In this document: positions 8,121-17,862 of the stretch, piece after piece
How the letters are laid out: every line of letters starts with the position of its first letter
How positions within the stretch are numbered: position 1 is the stretch's first letter
Assembly: GCF_001591805.1 (NCBI RefSeq)
Contig: NZ_BCVP01000009.1
Location: 248,001 to 312,000, forward strand
DNA: 64,000 nt
Origin: Neobacillus novalis NBRC 102450
GTDB taxonomy: Bacteria > Bacillota > Bacilli > Bacillales > Cytobacillaceae
Direction of reading: 5' to 3'
Notes under the pieces: model-generated
What the model was told of the DNA's origin: nothing
Databases searched by the model: none
What the model saw: only the letters and a program-made list of their open reading frames with translations
Position numbers and translations under genes: made by a program

Positions 8121-9695
8121 ATGACGACGACAATCGGAAAAATCTTTGATTTAACAGTGAAAAAGTTTCCAAACAAGGAAGCCATCTATGACGTAAGGAA
8201 AAATGTCCGCTATACGTACAAAGAGTGGAGCCATCAAGTCAACCGGCTCGCAAATGCCCTGCTAAACGAAGGTGTCAAAAAGGGAGACCGCGTTTCTACC
8301 TTTATGTTTAATACCGAAGAATTGGGGACTGCCTTCTTTGCCTGCGCGAAAATCGGTGCCGTGTTCAACCCGATTAATTTCCGCCTCACCCCTGAGGAAG
8401 TGGCGTATATCTTATCGGATGCCACCCCAAGGGTTGTTCTTTTTGAAAAAGCATTGGAGCCAGTCATCGGGTCGATAGAAAACCGCTTCGACAAAATCTC
8501 TTTCTGGTTCATTGATAAGGAAAAACCGGAATACGCCGCCAGCTACCAAGAAAAAGTCGCCTCCGCCTCCACCAAAGATGTTCAAGCTGAAATCAATGAG
8601 AACGATATCTACGCATTTATCTATACAAGCGGCACAACTGGAAGGCCAAAAGGAGTGATGCACAGCCACCGAAATATGGTGGATCAAAGCGTATTCTGTA
8701 ATGCAGCTCAGAAGCTTGAAGCGGAAGACGTCGGCCTCGTGACGGCACCGATGTTTCACTGTGCCGAACTGCATTGTGCCTTCCTGCCAAGGGTGCATAT
8801 TGGTGCAAAAAATGTCATCCTGCATCAATTCAATCCCAAAGCGATTCTTCGATTAATTGAACAAGAAAAAATTACGAAATTATTTGCCGCACCAACCATG
8901 TGGAACATGCTTCTTCAGGAAGATTTGAGCCAATATGACCTATCAAGTCTGAAGCTTGGTTTATATGGTGCAGCTCCAATGGCTCCCACGCTGGTGCATG
9001 CTCTCCATGACCGCTTAGGGATTACCTTAATTCAAGCATATGGGATGACGGAAATGGGACCAGCGATTACCTTTCTATCGGAGACCGACCAGCTCAGAAA
9101 AGCAGGTTCCGCGGGACAGGCAGCGCTAAATCACGATATCCGTGTAGTCCGGACAAGGGAAGACGGGCCATCTGAACCTGAAGATATCATTCCAGTGGGG
9201 GAAACTGGTGAGATTATTGTTCAAGGGCCGTGTATGATGATCGGTTATTTCAATCGCGAAGAAGCAACGGAAAAAGCGCTGTATAAAGGCTGGTACCATT
9301 CCGGAGACATTGGTTACCTTGATGAAGATGGTTTCCTGTTTGTAAATGATCGTGTCGACGATATGATTATCAGCGGCGGGGAGAATATCTACCCAAGGGA
9401 AGTCGAGGATATCTTGCACGCACATCCGGGTGTTCTTGATGTTGCGATTGTCGGTCAGCCTGATGACCGCTGGGGCGAAACCGTGACGGCTTTTGTTGTG
9501 AAAAAAGATCCGAATGTGAACGAAGAGGATTTGGATGAATTCTGCAAAAATAGTGATAGTCTCGCAAACTATAAACGCCCGCGCAAATATGTTTTCTGTG
9601 AGGCCTTGCCGCGAAACGCCAGCGGGAAAATCATGAAATTTGTCCTTAGAAAACAGCTGGAGGAGCTTTTCACTCCTGGTCCAACGAATTCGTAA
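8121..9695 (+). CDS. Acyl-CoA synthetase (AMP-forming), second copy
   Basis: A 524-residue ANL-superfamily ligase with YTSGTTGRPKG, the LGLYGAAPMAP region, the YHSGDIG motif, a DDMIISGGENIYP hinge and the terminal PRNASGKIMK lysine motif. The start is ATG 8121, eight bases after GGAGG; the frame also runs up to a TTG at 8106. It shares domain order with the ligase at 3610 but is clearly diverged, suggesting a different acid substrate. It lies 15 bases before the racemase-like gene and is probably co-transcribed with it; whether the upstream sigma-54 transcript reaches it across array B is unclear. Confidence 0.92.
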   Translation: MTTTIGKIFDLTVKKFPNKEAIYDVRKNVRYTYKEWSHQVNRLANALLNEGVKKGDRVSTFMFNTEELGTAFFACAKIGAVFNPINFRLTPEEVAYILSDATPRVVLFEKALEPVIGSIENRFDKISFWFIDKEKPEYAASYQEKVASASTKDVQAEINENDIYAFIYTSGTTGRPKGVMHSHRNMVDQSVFCNAAQKLEAEDVGLVTAPMFHCAELHCAFLPRVHIGAKNVILHQFNPKAILRLIEQEKITKLFAAPTMWNMLLQEDLSQYDLSSLKLGLYGAAPMAPTLVHALHDRLGITLIQAYGMTEMGPAITFLSETDQLRKAGSAGQAALNHDIRVVRTREDGPSEPEDIIPVGETGEIIVQGPCMMIGYFNREEATEKALYKGWYHSGDIGYLDEDGFLFVNDRVDDMIISGGENIYPREVEDILHAHPGVLDVAIVGQPDDRWGETVTAFVVKKDPNVNEEDLDEFCKNSDSLANYKRPRKYVFCEALPRNASGKIMKFVLRKQLEELFTPGPTNS

Positions 9696-9710
9696 GAAAG
9701 GATCATCACG

Positions 9711-10811
9711 ATGTTAAAAGGTGTGAAAGTCATCGATTTCACGAACTATCTTCCTGGCCCTTTTGCCACGTTGCGATTAGCAGAATTGGGTGCAGAAATT
9801 ATTAAGGTGGAGCCGCCAGAAGGAGATCCTGCCCGATATACCGGAATTTCTAAACAGGGAAGTGGACTTGTTTTTCTTGCCAACAATCGCCAGAAAAAAA
9901 GCATTACCCTTAATTTAAAGGAAGAATCCGGCGTCGAAATGGCGTTAACATTAATTACCCATGCCGATGTTGTGATTGAAAGCTTCAGACCTGGTGTGAT
10001 GGAGAAACTCGGGCTCGGGTATGAGGCGGTGCAAAAGGTGAAGCCTGATATCGTCTACTGTTCTATCTCCGGCTACGGTCAGCAGGGACTGTTAAGTAAG
10101 CTTGGCAATCACGATCTCAATTACATGGCATTAAGCGGTGTCTTGGCTCAGTTAAAGGATAACCAGGGGAGACCTGTCCATCCATCGATTACGCTAGCTG
10201 ATTATTTGGGCGGTTATGCCGCAAATGAACGGATTTTAGCAGGGCTAGTCTCCAGATTGTTGACGGGAAAAGGAAGCTATCATTCTATTGCCATCACCGA
10301 CCAACTGGTGTCATTGCTAGGGAATCACGTCATGGTCGAAAATGAAACGGGCGAGGGGACAGGGATTGATGCCCTTAATGGCAGCATAATTTCATACGCA
10401 TTATATGAAACGATAGACGAACGTTATATGAGCCTGGGAGCGCTGGAACCAAAGTTTTGGCAGAATTTCTGCCTGGCCCATGGACACGAGGACTGGATCC
10501 GAGCCCATTTTTCCAAAACGGATGAATCTAATCCTGTCTATCAAGAAGTTACCGCCATCTTTAAAAGCAAAACCTTCTATGAGTGGATCGAGTTCGCCCA
10601 AAAGGTAGATTGCTGCATGGCACCAGTACTTGAGATCGGAGAACTTCAGGACAATCCATATTTTAAAGAGAAGGAACTTATTTTTGCCTCCTCCTGGGGA
10701 GATTATCAAGTCAAAATGCACAGTGATATTGAACATGCCATAATTATGCCTCCACCTCATAAAGGCCAGAATAATGATGAACTATTGAATAAAACAAGGG
10801 ACAGCCTCTAA
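9711..10811 (+). CDS. CaiB/BaiF-family protein, alpha-methylacyl-CoA racemase-like
   Basis: A 366-residue class III CoA-transferase fold protein. The segment around GNHDLNYMALSGVL closely resembles the AMACR signature GHDINYLALSGVL. His134 and Asp164 (in ITLADYLGG) are spaced 30 residues apart, like the catalytic His126/Asp156 pair of mycobacterial methylacyl-CoA racemase. A racemase of 2-methyl-branched acyl-CoAs therefore fits better than a formyl-CoA or carnitine CoA-transferase, but this is inference from motif spacing. The start ATG 9711 follows GAAAGGATCATCACG. It completes the acyl-CoA set and would let a dehydrogenase use both stereoisomers of a methyl-branched acid. Confidence 0.85.
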   Translation: MLKGVKVIDFTNYLPGPFATLRLAELGAEIIKVEPPEGDPARYTGISKQGSGLVFLANNRQKKSITLNLKEESGVEMALTLITHADVVIESFRPGVMEKLGLGYEAVQKVKPDIVYCSISGYGQQGLLSKLGNHDLNYMALSGVLAQLKDNQGRPVHPSITLADYLGGYAANERILAGLVSRLLTGKGSYHSIAITDQLVSLLGNHVMVENETGEGTGIDALNGSIISYALYETIDERYMSLGALEPKFWQNFCLAHGHEDWIRAHFSKTDESNPVYQEVTAIFKSKTFYEWIEFAQKVDCCMAPVLEIGELQDNPYFKEKELIFASSWGDYQVKMHSDIEHAIIMPPPHKGQNNDELLNKTRDSL

Positions 10812-10840
10812 TTTAAAAAGCTGTCCCTTGTTTTTATTTT
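10791..10840 (+). terminator. Strong terminator of the acyl-CoA gene set
   Basis: A 15-bp perfect stem (10791-10805 with 10820-10834, containing AAGGGACAGC/GCTGTCCCTT) followed by TTTTTATTTT. The stem includes the last codons and stop of the racemase-like gene. Confidence 0.88.
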
Positions 10841-10896
10841 GCGGCCTCATCTTTGCCTCTTCCTTGCAGCTCGCCAGCTGGTGAGCGGGTAATCCC

Positions 10897-12048
10897 CTAA
10901 TAGCTCTTAGGTGAAACCCCTTTTTCAAGCGTATTAAATGTTTTAATAATCGTCTTAGCCAAAATTTCGATCCCTGTCAGTAGTGCATCATGATTAAAGG
11001 TCATTTTAGGATGATGGAGACCTGGTACTAAGTCACAACCAAGCCCAAGCATCGTTGCTTTAATAGTTGGCCTCTTTAGTGTGTAAAAATGAAAGTCCTC
11101 GCCGCCGCTGGACTTGTAGGGCATGACATGATTTTCCTGTCCAAGTGTTTCCGTAATGACATCCTGCATAATTGCTTGTGCCTCCGCACTAATTTGGGCA
11201 GCGGCGACTCCAGCATTCACTTTAAGTGCAATCTCTACCCCGTAAAGCGAAGAAACAGATTCCATGATTTTTTCAACCCGCTCGGATAATTGATTCATGA
11301 CATCGTTACTTTGCGCACGAAGATCCAATGCGAATGTTGCACGCCCAGGGATAATATTGCTGCTGTCTCCGCCTGCATGGAATGATGTCATTTTAACTGA
11401 ATAAGGGACCATCGGGTTAAGATGGATTTTGCTGAGCTCATTAACGATTGATGCCCCCACCTCGATGGAATTTTGACCTTGATGCGGTCTGGCACCGTGG
11501 GCATCGGTTCCATTGATTTCACCAGTAATAAATTTGGCTGCACCGTTAATAATTCCCGATGAAGCCTTTCCGAATGGTACCTCTTCCTTCGGGCGAAGAT
11601 GAACACCATATAAATAGTTAATATCATCGACCACTCCTTTTTCAATTAACTTTAATGCCCCTGTTCCTTTTTCCTCTGCTGGTTGAAAAATGAATTTTAA
11701 CCTGCCAGGTGGTTGATAATTCATCTTTTTAAGTAAAAGTAATGTCCCGAAAACGATCGTCATATGCGCATCATGGCCACAGGAGTGATTGGCTTGAAAC
11801 GTACCGTCTACCTCCTGCCAAAGTGCGTCGATATCTGTTCGCAGCCCAACACAGGCTTCACCCGAGCCAATTTCAGTAACTAGCCCGGTACAATCATCAA
11901 AAGAAGTAATGGAAAGATCAAGGTTTTCTATCAATCCCTTCAAATAATCTGTCGTGTTATATTCCTTCCAGCTAATCTCGGGATTGGTATGTAAATGGTT
12001 AAAAATACGGAAAAGCTCTGATTTCAATTCAGCTAACTCTGTCTGCAT
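10897..12048 (-). CDS. M20-family amidohydrolase (N-acyl amino acid or peptide hydrolase)
   Basis: A 383-residue metal-dependent hydrolase of the M20/HipO type. It shows CGHDAHMTI with a metal-binding Cys/His/Asp set, the PAEEKGTGA motif with the catalytic Glu, a HGARPHQGQN loop and a C-terminal GGEDFHFY metal site. Start ATG 12048, with AAGGAGG a few bases upstream. It is divergent from the asparaginase/peptide transporter operon and shares its upstream region. The context suggests it hydrolyses an N-acylated amino acid or a peptide brought in by that transporter; the real substrate is unknown. Confidence 0.9.
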   Translation of the reverse strand: MQTELAELKSELFRIFNHLHTNPEISWKEYNTTDYLKGLIENLDLSITSFDDCTGLVTEIGSGEACVGLRTDIDALWQEVDGTFQANHSCGHDAHMTIVFGTLLLLKKMNYQPPGRLKFIFQPAEEKGTGALKLIEKGVVDDINYLYGVHLRPKEEVPFGKASSGIINGAAKFITGEINGTDAHGARPHQGQNSIEVGASIVNELSKIHLNPMVPYSVKMTSFHAGGDSSNIIPGRATFALDLRAQSNDVMNQLSERVEKIMESVSSLYGVEIALKVNAGVAAAQISAEAQAIMQDVITETLGQENHVMPYKSSGGEDFHFYTLKRPTIKATMLGLGCDLVPGLHHPKMTFNHDALLTGIEILAKTIIKTFNTLEKGVSPKSY

Positions 12049-12180
12049 GATTTCCTCCTTGGAACTGATTAATTGGGTGAATTAGGTTAATATCGCCACC
12101 GGAAATAGGATCCTATTCTTTTTCAAAATGGTTTATTGACAAATTATATCAAAATAATCTAAAAATTAAAACTAAATAGG

Positions 12181-12209
12181 TTGTTTTAGGTTAAAAAGTG
12201 TTTTATAAT
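12181..12209 (+). promoter_or_regulatory. Probable sigma-A promoter of the asparaginase/peptide transporter operon
   Basis: TTGTTT (12181-12186), 17 bases, then a perfect TATAAT (12204-12209), 51 bases before the asparaginase start. The -35 box is poor, so activation is plausible. The shared divergent region is very A/T-rich. Confidence 0.5.
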
Positions 12210-12259
12210 AATTTTAAATTATTAAAATTTTCAAATTAATAGAAATAAGGGGTGACAGA

Positions 12260-13285
12260 ATGGACGCTACTAAGTTAGTAAATGTGACCAGGGGGAATCT
12301 AGTAGAAAGTTCCCATAAGGGGCACGTTGCAGTCGTAGACTCAAAGGGTCAGCTACTATACTTTGCAGGAAATCCTAACGCTAAAGTTTTTGCCCGTTCC
12401 TCCATGAAACCAATTCAAGCGATTCCAGTAGTGGAAACAGGAGCTGCCTACCATTATGAATTCAGTGATGCTGATCTTTCCTTATGTTGTGCTTCACATA
12501 ATGGCGAGAATATGCACACTGATCGTGTCCTATCCATACTTGCGAGGTCGGGAATGGAGGATACTTGTTTAAAATGCGGCACCCATATTCCTCGTTGGCA
12601 AGATACATATAAGCAGCTAATTTTGGAAGGGAAGGACGTAACTCCTTTATATAACAACTGTTCCGGGAAGCATACAGGGATGCTGGCAACAGCGAAACAT
12701 ATGAATGAACCAATTGGAAATTATTATGATTTGGATCATCCCGTTCAACAACGGATTCTGGCCGCAGTTAGTGAAATGACGGATTATCCAAAAGAGGAGA
12801 TTGAAATTGGGATCGATGGATGCGGCGTGCCAGTTCACGGGGTGCCGCTTGAACGACTGGCTTATGGCTATGCAAAAATGGCCAAGCCTGACGAACTTTC
12901 CGAGAAACGTCGTAACGCAATCAAGCGAATTACTAAAGCAATGGTAAATGCGCCGGAAATGGTTGGCGGCACCGATCGCTTTTGTACAGACTTTATGAGA
13001 GTCGGCCAAGGGAGATTTATTGGTAAAGCAGGAGCGGAAGGCGTTTACTGTATTGGAGATCTTGAAACTGGAATCGGGATTGCAATCAAAATTGAAGATG
13101 GAAATGGTCGAGGGGTTTACCCGGCAGCGGTGGAAGTGTTAAAACAGCTGAATTTTTTAACGGATCAACAAATTGAAGAACTCATGGGTCACTTTCGTCC
13201 AAAATTACGGAATGCTCGTAATGAGGTGATTGGGGAATTGGCAGCTGATTTCAAGCTTCAACGTGCAGGAGCACATCAAGAATAA
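12260..13285 (+). CDS. Asparaginase, type II thermolabile (Asparaginase_II) family
   Basis: A 341-residue protein of the family typified by the Rhizobium etli inducible L-asparaginase, unrelated to the EcA-type enzymes. Family landmarks are the N-terminal VTRGNLVESSHKGH, FARSSMKPIQAIP, the LCCASHNGE segment, NNCSGKHTGML and GIDGCGVPV. It would release ammonia from asparagine or a related amide. Start ATG 12260 behind AAGGGGTGACAGA. It is the first gene of an operon with a peptide-type ABC transporter, which hints at imported amide- or peptide-like nitrogen sources. Confidence 0.9.
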   Translation: MDATKLVNVTRGNLVESSHKGHVAVVDSKGQLLYFAGNPNAKVFARSSMKPIQAIPVVETGAAYHYEFSDADLSLCCASHNGENMHTDRVLSILARSGMEDTCLKCGTHIPRWQDTYKQLILEGKDVTPLYNNCSGKHTGMLATAKHMNEPIGNYYDLDHPVQQRILAAVSEMTDYPKEEIEIGIDGCGVPVHGVPLERLAYGYAKMAKPDELSEKRRNAIKRITKAMVNAPEMVGGTDRFCTDFMRVGQGRFIGKAGAEGVYCIGDLETGIGIAIKIEDGNGRGVYPAAVEVLKQLNFLTDQQIEELMGHFRPKLRNARNEVIGELAADFKLQRAGAHQE

Positions 13286-13311
13286 TTTTTACTATAAAAG
13301 GAGGAAGAACA

Positions 13312-14934
13312 TTGAAAAATCGTTTTTTGCATACGTTACTTGCCGTATTTGTGATGTGCAGCTTGTTCTTAATTGGGTGCAGCAATTCAAACAAGGCTTC
13401 AAGTGATTCGAAAGATGGCAAGAAAAATATTAAACCGGCGGAAACACAGGAGTTGGCTAAAAAAGAAGGGAAAGACGTTACAATTGCTGTTGCGGACAAT
13501 TTTATTAGCATGGATCCACACGACACAAATGATACGCTTTCTTATTCAGCTCAAAAAACCATGCTTGAAGGATTGGTTGGTTTTGACAAGGATATGAAGG
13601 TTGTACCAGTTCTTGCCGAAAGCTTTACGGCTAATGATACTGCGACGGAATTTACTTTTAAACTTCGTCAAGGTATTACTTTCCATGATGGAACACCATT
13701 TAATGCCGAAGCAGTAAAAGTAAATATTGACCGCTTAGCAAATCCGGATCTTAACCTAAAGCGTCATAGCTTATTCGCCCTTGTAAAAGAGACTCAAGTT
13801 GTCGATGAGAGCACTGTTAAAGTAGTTTTAAGCGAACCATTTGGTGCGATGATTAATACCTTTGCCCATCCTGCGGCAATGATGATTAGTCCGAAAGCGT
13901 TAGAAACCTATGGCAAGGATGTCTCCCAGCACCCAGTCGGAACAGGACCATTTAAATTTGCAGACTGGGATCAAAGCGATCACTTAAAAGTTGTGAAGAA
14001 TGATCAATACTGGAAAAAAGACTATCCGAAGGTTGATTCGATTACATTCAAACCAACACCTGAAAATGGTGCGCGTGTAGCGATGCTTCAAACAGGAGAG
14101 GCTGATTTTATCTATCCAGTGCCAACTGAGCAAGCAGAAAGCCTTAACGGTAAAAACGGTATTGTGGTTGAAAACAAACAATCAATTGTTGTCCGTTATT
14201 TATCGATGAATACAATAAAGAAACCATACAGTGATGTCCGTGTTCGTCAAGCCATTAACTATGCAATCAATAAGGATGCGTTCGTAAAAGTTGTTATGAA
14301 CGGTTTTGCGACACCGTTAGACTCAGTCATTGCTCCAAGCGTTCAGTTTTATTCAAAGCAAGATCAGTACAAATTCAATCTTGAAAAGGCTAAAGAATTA
14401 CTGAAGGATGCCGGTTTTGAAAAAGGCTTTACTGCAAAATTATGGGGCAGCAACAGCTCGCAAACGATTAAAGGAATGGAATTTATTCAGCAGCAGCTTG
14501 CTCAAATTGGCGTAAAGGTTGAAATCGTCCCAATGGAATCTGGAACAATGGCAGACAAAATTTGGTCTGTTCAAGATCCTAATGCAGCGGAGATTGAATT
14601 GTATTATGGCGGCTGGTCACCATCCACAGGTGATGCGGATTGGGGTATTCGACCGCTTGTAGGCGGTAAAGATGCATTCCCGCCGAAATCCTATAACACT
14701 GCTTATTATAACAATGATGAAGTAAACCAAGCGATTAAAGATGCTCTTGCAACTGCAGATTCCGATAAGCGAAAAGCAGCATATGAAAAGGCTCAAACGG
14801 CGATTTGGAAGGATGCTCCATGGGCGTTCTTATCCGTTGATGACACGATGGCAGGAAAGAAAAACTACCTGGAAGGCATTAACTTGCTGCCAGATGGTGC
14901 ATTAAGTGTTGAAAATATCGAAATCAAACAATAA
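13312..14934 (+). CDS. Peptide ABC transporter substrate-binding lipoprotein (SBP family 5)
   Basis: A 540-residue extracytoplasmic solute-binding protein of the OppA/DppA family. It has a lipoprotein signal with lipobox LIGC (Cys23) and a Ser/Lys/Asp-rich linker. The family segment GIDFHDGTPF-like FHDGTPFNAEAV follows, and later DVRVRQAINYAINKDAF. It starts at TTG 13312 behind AAAGGAGG. It follows the asparaginase by 26 bases and is followed by an intercistronic hairpin, then permeases and ATPases. The ligand is probably a peptide, glutathione-like compound or modified amino acid, not determinable here. Confidence 0.93.
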   Translation: MKNRFLHTLLAVFVMCSLFLIGCSNSNKASSDSKDGKKNIKPAETQELAKKEGKDVTIAVADNFISMDPHDTNDTLSYSAQKTMLEGLVGFDKDMKVVPVLAESFTANDTATEFTFKLRQGITFHDGTPFNAEAVKVNIDRLANPDLNLKRHSLFALVKETQVVDESTVKVVLSEPFGAMINTFAHPAAMMISPKALETYGKDVSQHPVGTGPFKFADWDQSDHLKVVKNDQYWKKDYPKVDSITFKPTPENGARVAMLQTGEADFIYPVPTEQAESLNGKNGIVVENKQSIVVRYLSMNTIKKPYSDVRVRQAINYAINKDAFVKVVMNGFATPLDSVIAPSVQFYSKQDQYKFNLEKAKELLKDAGFEKGFTAKLWGSNSSQTIKGMEFIQQQLAQIGVKVEIVPMESGTMADKIWSVQDPNAAEIELYYGGWSPSTGDADWGIRPLVGGKDAFPPKSYNTAYYNNDEVNQAIKDALATADSDKRKAAYEKAQTAIWKDAPWAFLSVDDTMAGKKNYLEGINLLPDGALSVENIEIKQ

Positions 14935-14942
14935 GTAAGGTT

Positions 14943-14966
14943 GAGCGCTATAGTCATATAGCGCTC
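14943..14966 (+). other. Intercistronic hairpin between binding protein and permease genes
   Basis: GAGCGCTAT, a six-base loop, then ATAGCGCTC, starting eight bases after the binding-protein stop. No T-run follows, so it is more likely an mRNA 3'-end stabiliser or processing signal than a full terminator. Confidence 0.55.
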
Positions 14967-14994
14967 ATCTATTATCTGCAAAGGAGGAATCCAA

Positions 14995-15915
14995 TTGTTA
15001 AAATACTTTTTAAAAAGATTAATTGGAATCATACCTATTTTATTCTTTGTTTCCATTTTTATTTTTCTGTTTGTCCATATGATTCCAGGAGATCCTGCTA
15101 GATTAGTAGCGGGACAGGATGCCAGTTTAGCAGATGTCCAAGCCGTTCAGAGAGAGCTCGGCTTAGATAAGCCATTGTATACCCAATATGCAGAATTCGT
15201 AAAAAATATTGTTCAAGGGGACTTTGGTTTATCGTTAAAGACAAAACGTCCTGTTTTTGATGAAATTGCTGCGCGCTTTATGCCTACTTTTTGGTTAACT
15301 TTTTGGAGTATGATTTGGGCTGTTTTATTTGGCCTTGTGGTGGGCGTATTTTCTGCAACGAAGAGAAACAAATGGCAGGATTATCTCGGAATGTTCGGGG
15401 CTGTATCAGGAATCTCCCTTCCATCCTTTTGGCTCGGCCTTATGTTAATTCAATTATTTGCCGTGAACTTGGGCTGGCTGCCAACTGGCGGGATGGATTC
15501 ATGGAAGAGTTATATCTTACCTTCCATCACACTTGGGGCGGGGGTTGCAGCCGTTATCGCACGGTTTTCCCGGTCTTCATTAATGGAAGTCATGAAAGAA
15601 GACTATATTCGTACAGGACGTGCAAAAGGATTAAAAGAAAATAAAGTTGTTTGGGGACATGCGTTAAAAAATTCCATGATTCCCGTTGTCACCATGGCAG
15701 GGTTACAGTTTGGATTTCTGCTTGGCGGATCAATCGTCATTGAAACTGTGTTTAGCTGGCCAGGTTTAGGGAGATTGCTGATCGATTCTGTTTCCTTCCG
15801 CGATTACCCAGTTATCCAGGCAGAAATGCTCTTGTTTGCTTTAGAATTCATTTTAATAAATTTATTTGTCGATCTATTATACGGGGTTTTAAATCCGCAA
15901 ATCCGTTACGAATAA
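14995..15915 (+). CDS. Peptide ABC transporter permease (DppB-like)
   Basis: A 306-residue inner permease subunit with six predicted membrane helices. It carries the BPD_transp_1 cytoplasmic EAA-type loop ([24 protein letters not shown]) that docks the ATPases. The N-terminal segment [18 protein letters not shown] is typical of DppB/OppB. It starts at TTG 14995 behind AAAGGAGG. It lies in the operon order binding protein, permease, permease, ATPase, ATPase. Confidence 0.93.
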   Translation: MLKYFLKRLIGIIPILFFVSIFIFLFVHMIPGDPARLVAGQDASLADVQAVQRELGLDKPLYTQYAEFVKNIVQGDFGLSLKTKRPVFDEIAARFMPTFWLTFWSMIWAVLFGLVVGVFSATKRNKWQDYLGMFGAVSGISLPSFWLGLMLIQLFAVNLGWLPTGGMDSWKSYILPSITLGAGVAAVIARFSRSSLMEVMKEDYIRTGRAKGLKENKVVWGHALKNSMIPVVTMAGLQFGFLLGGSIVIETVFSWPGLGRLLIDSVSFRDYPVIQAEMLLFALEFILINLFVDLLYGVLNPQIRYE

Positions 15916-15941
15916 TGGGTGAGAAAAAGGAGGAATGATTA

Positions 15942-16847
15942 ATGGCGGAAATGAAAGTAGGAGAAGTGATTCGACAACCGCTTCCTCAAGCAGTTAACGG
16001 TACAAAGAGTACACCAAAACAAGAATTTTGGCGGAAGTTTAAAAAGCAAAAAATGGCGTTAGCCGCCGGTTTTTTTGTTGTAATCCTGTTTATATTAGGA
16101 ATTATTGGCCCCTTTATCGCGCCTTTTGGTGCGGCTGAATTTGATTATGACCACATTCTTGAGGGGCCGTCAGCAGCACACTGGGCTGGTACAGACGCGT
16201 ATGGGCGGGATATCTTTAGCCGCATTCTCATTGGAACAAGACTATCACTTTTTGTTAGTTTATTATCTGTATTTTTAGGGTCGGTTGGAGGAACAATCCT
16301 AGGACTTATCAGCGGATACTATGGCAAATGGATTGATAATTTAATTATGCGATTCTGCGATATTCTCTTTGCTTTTCCTGGGATTTTATTGGCGATCGGA
16401 ATCATTGCCATTCTTGGACCTGGTTTAGGGAACGTCGTTATTGCTATTTCCATTTTTAGTGTTCCTATTTTTGCAAGGATTGTAAGAAGCAGTACATTAC
16501 AGGTGAAAGCAACTGTTTATGTGGAAGCGACGAGATCAATTGGTGCAAAACCGCGAAGAATCATTTGGAAGCATATTTTCCCTGGAACTCTCTCAAGTAT
16601 TATCGTAAATTTTACGATGCGTCTTGGCACGGCAATCTTAACAGCCGCATCGTTAAGTTTTCTTGGTCTTGGAGCGCAGCCGCCATCACCTGAGTGGGGA
16701 GCGATGCTAAGCGGCGGAAGGGATTATTTAAATAATGCTCCACATGTGACATTTTTTCCGGGACTTGCAATCTTTCTAACCGTGCTGGCGTTTAACCTGT
16801 TTGGTGATGGGCTAAGGGATGCGTTAGATCCAAAAATTAAAGATTAA
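15942..16847 (+). CDS. Peptide ABC transporter permease (DppC-like)
   Basis: A 301-residue second permease. A hydrophilic N-terminus precedes six predicted helices; [16 protein letters not shown] is the usual DppC/OppC signature, and the EAA loop contains [18 protein letters not shown]. Start ATG 15942 behind AAAAAGGAGG. It pairs with the DppB-like subunit encoded 26 bases upstream. Confidence 0.93.
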   Translation: MAEMKVGEVIRQPLPQAVNGTKSTPKQEFWRKFKKQKMALAAGFFVVILFILGIIGPFIAPFGAAEFDYDHILEGPSAAHWAGTDAYGRDIFSRILIGTRLSLFVSLLSVFLGSVGGTILGLISGYYGKWIDNLIMRFCDILFAFPGILLAIGIIAILGPGLGNVVIAISIFSVPIFARIVRSSTLQVKATVYVEATRSIGAKPRRIIWKHIFPGTLSSIIVNFTMRLGTAILTAASLSFLGLGAQPPSPEWGAMLSGGRDYLNNAPHVTFFPGLAIFLTVLAFNLFGDGLRDALDPKIKD

Positions 16848-16868
16848 CCATCAGAAAGGGGTACGGTG

Positions 16869-17858
16869 ATGGCTGAAAAAATACTTGAAATAAAGAATCT
16901 GCAAACACACTTTACGAGCGACAGCGGAGTGGTGAAAGCCGTTGATGGTGTAACGATAACGGTCAATAAAGGGGAAACGGTTGGCGTCGTTGGCGAATCA
17001 GGGTGTGGTAAAAGTGTTACCTCATTATCAGTAATGCGCCTGTTAAAGGATACCCCCGGAAAGATAGTAGGCGGAACGATTGAATTCGAAGGAAAGAACC
17101 TGGAAGCCATTTCTGAAAAAGAAATGCGTTTAATCAGAGGCAATGAAATTGCGATGATTTTCCAAGAACCAATGACGTCGTTAAACCCTGTCTATAAAAT
17201 AGGCAGGCAAATAGCAGAAGCGGTCCAACTTCATTTGAAATATGACAAAAGACAAGCAAGAGAACACGCCATCAATATGTTAAAGCTGGTCGGGATTCCA
17301 AGAGCAGAGGAAATCGTTGATGAATTTCCCTATCAGTTATCCGGAGGTATGCGGCAGCGGGTCATGATTGCAATGGCAATGGCTTGTAAACCAAAGCTTT
17401 TGATCGCTGACGAGCCGACTACTGCGCTAGATGTGACCATTCAAGCTCAAATTTTGGATTTAATGAGGAAATTAAGTAAAGAAGGCGATACGGCCATTAT
17501 GCTGATTACTCATGATTTAGGGGTAGTTGCTGAAATGTGTGATCGGGTTGTCGTGATGTATGCAGGCAAAGTGGTAGAAGAAGCGGATGTTTTTACCATC
17601 TTTGAAAATCCAAAACATCCGTATACAGAAGGGTTACTGTATTCCGTTCCAAAGCTTGGTCAAAAGGTCGACAGATTGGATTCGATTCCAGGGAATGTTC
17701 CTACACCAAGCAATATGCCTGAAGGATGCAAATTTGCACCCCGCTGCCCAAAGGTTATGGATATATGCAGACAGCAGGATCCAGATTTACTGCTGATAGA
17801 TAAAGAACATACATGCAGATGCTGGCTCTATCAGAATAGCGAAGTATTGGAGGTATAA
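16869..17858 (+). CDS. Peptide ABC transporter ATPase (DppD-like)
   Basis: A 329-residue ATPase with Walker A GESGCGKS, the ABC signature LSGGMRQR, Walker [13 protein letters not shown] and the H-loop ITHDLG. The C-terminal oligopeptide-transporter extension with the Cys cluster ([12 protein letters not shown]) may bind an iron-sulphur cluster, as in some homologues. I choose ATG 16869 over the GTG three bases earlier because it has the better distance from AAAGGGG. Confidence 0.93.
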   Translation: MAEKILEIKNLQTHFTSDSGVVKAVDGVTITVNKGETVGVVGESGCGKSVTSLSVMRLLKDTPGKIVGGTIEFEGKNLEAISEKEMRLIRGNEIAMIFQEPMTSLNPVYKIGRQIAEAVQLHLKYDKRQAREHAINMLKLVGIPRAEEIVDEFPYQLSGGMRQRVMIAMAMACKPKLLIADEPTTALDVTIQAQILDLMRKLSKEGDTAIMLITHDLGVVAEMCDRVVVMYAGKVVEEADVFTIFENPKHPYTEGLLYSVPKLGQKVDRLDSIPGNVPTPSNMPEGCKFAPRCPKVMDICRQQDPDLLLIDKEHTCRCWLYQNSEVLEV

Positions 17859-17862
17859 GCCT

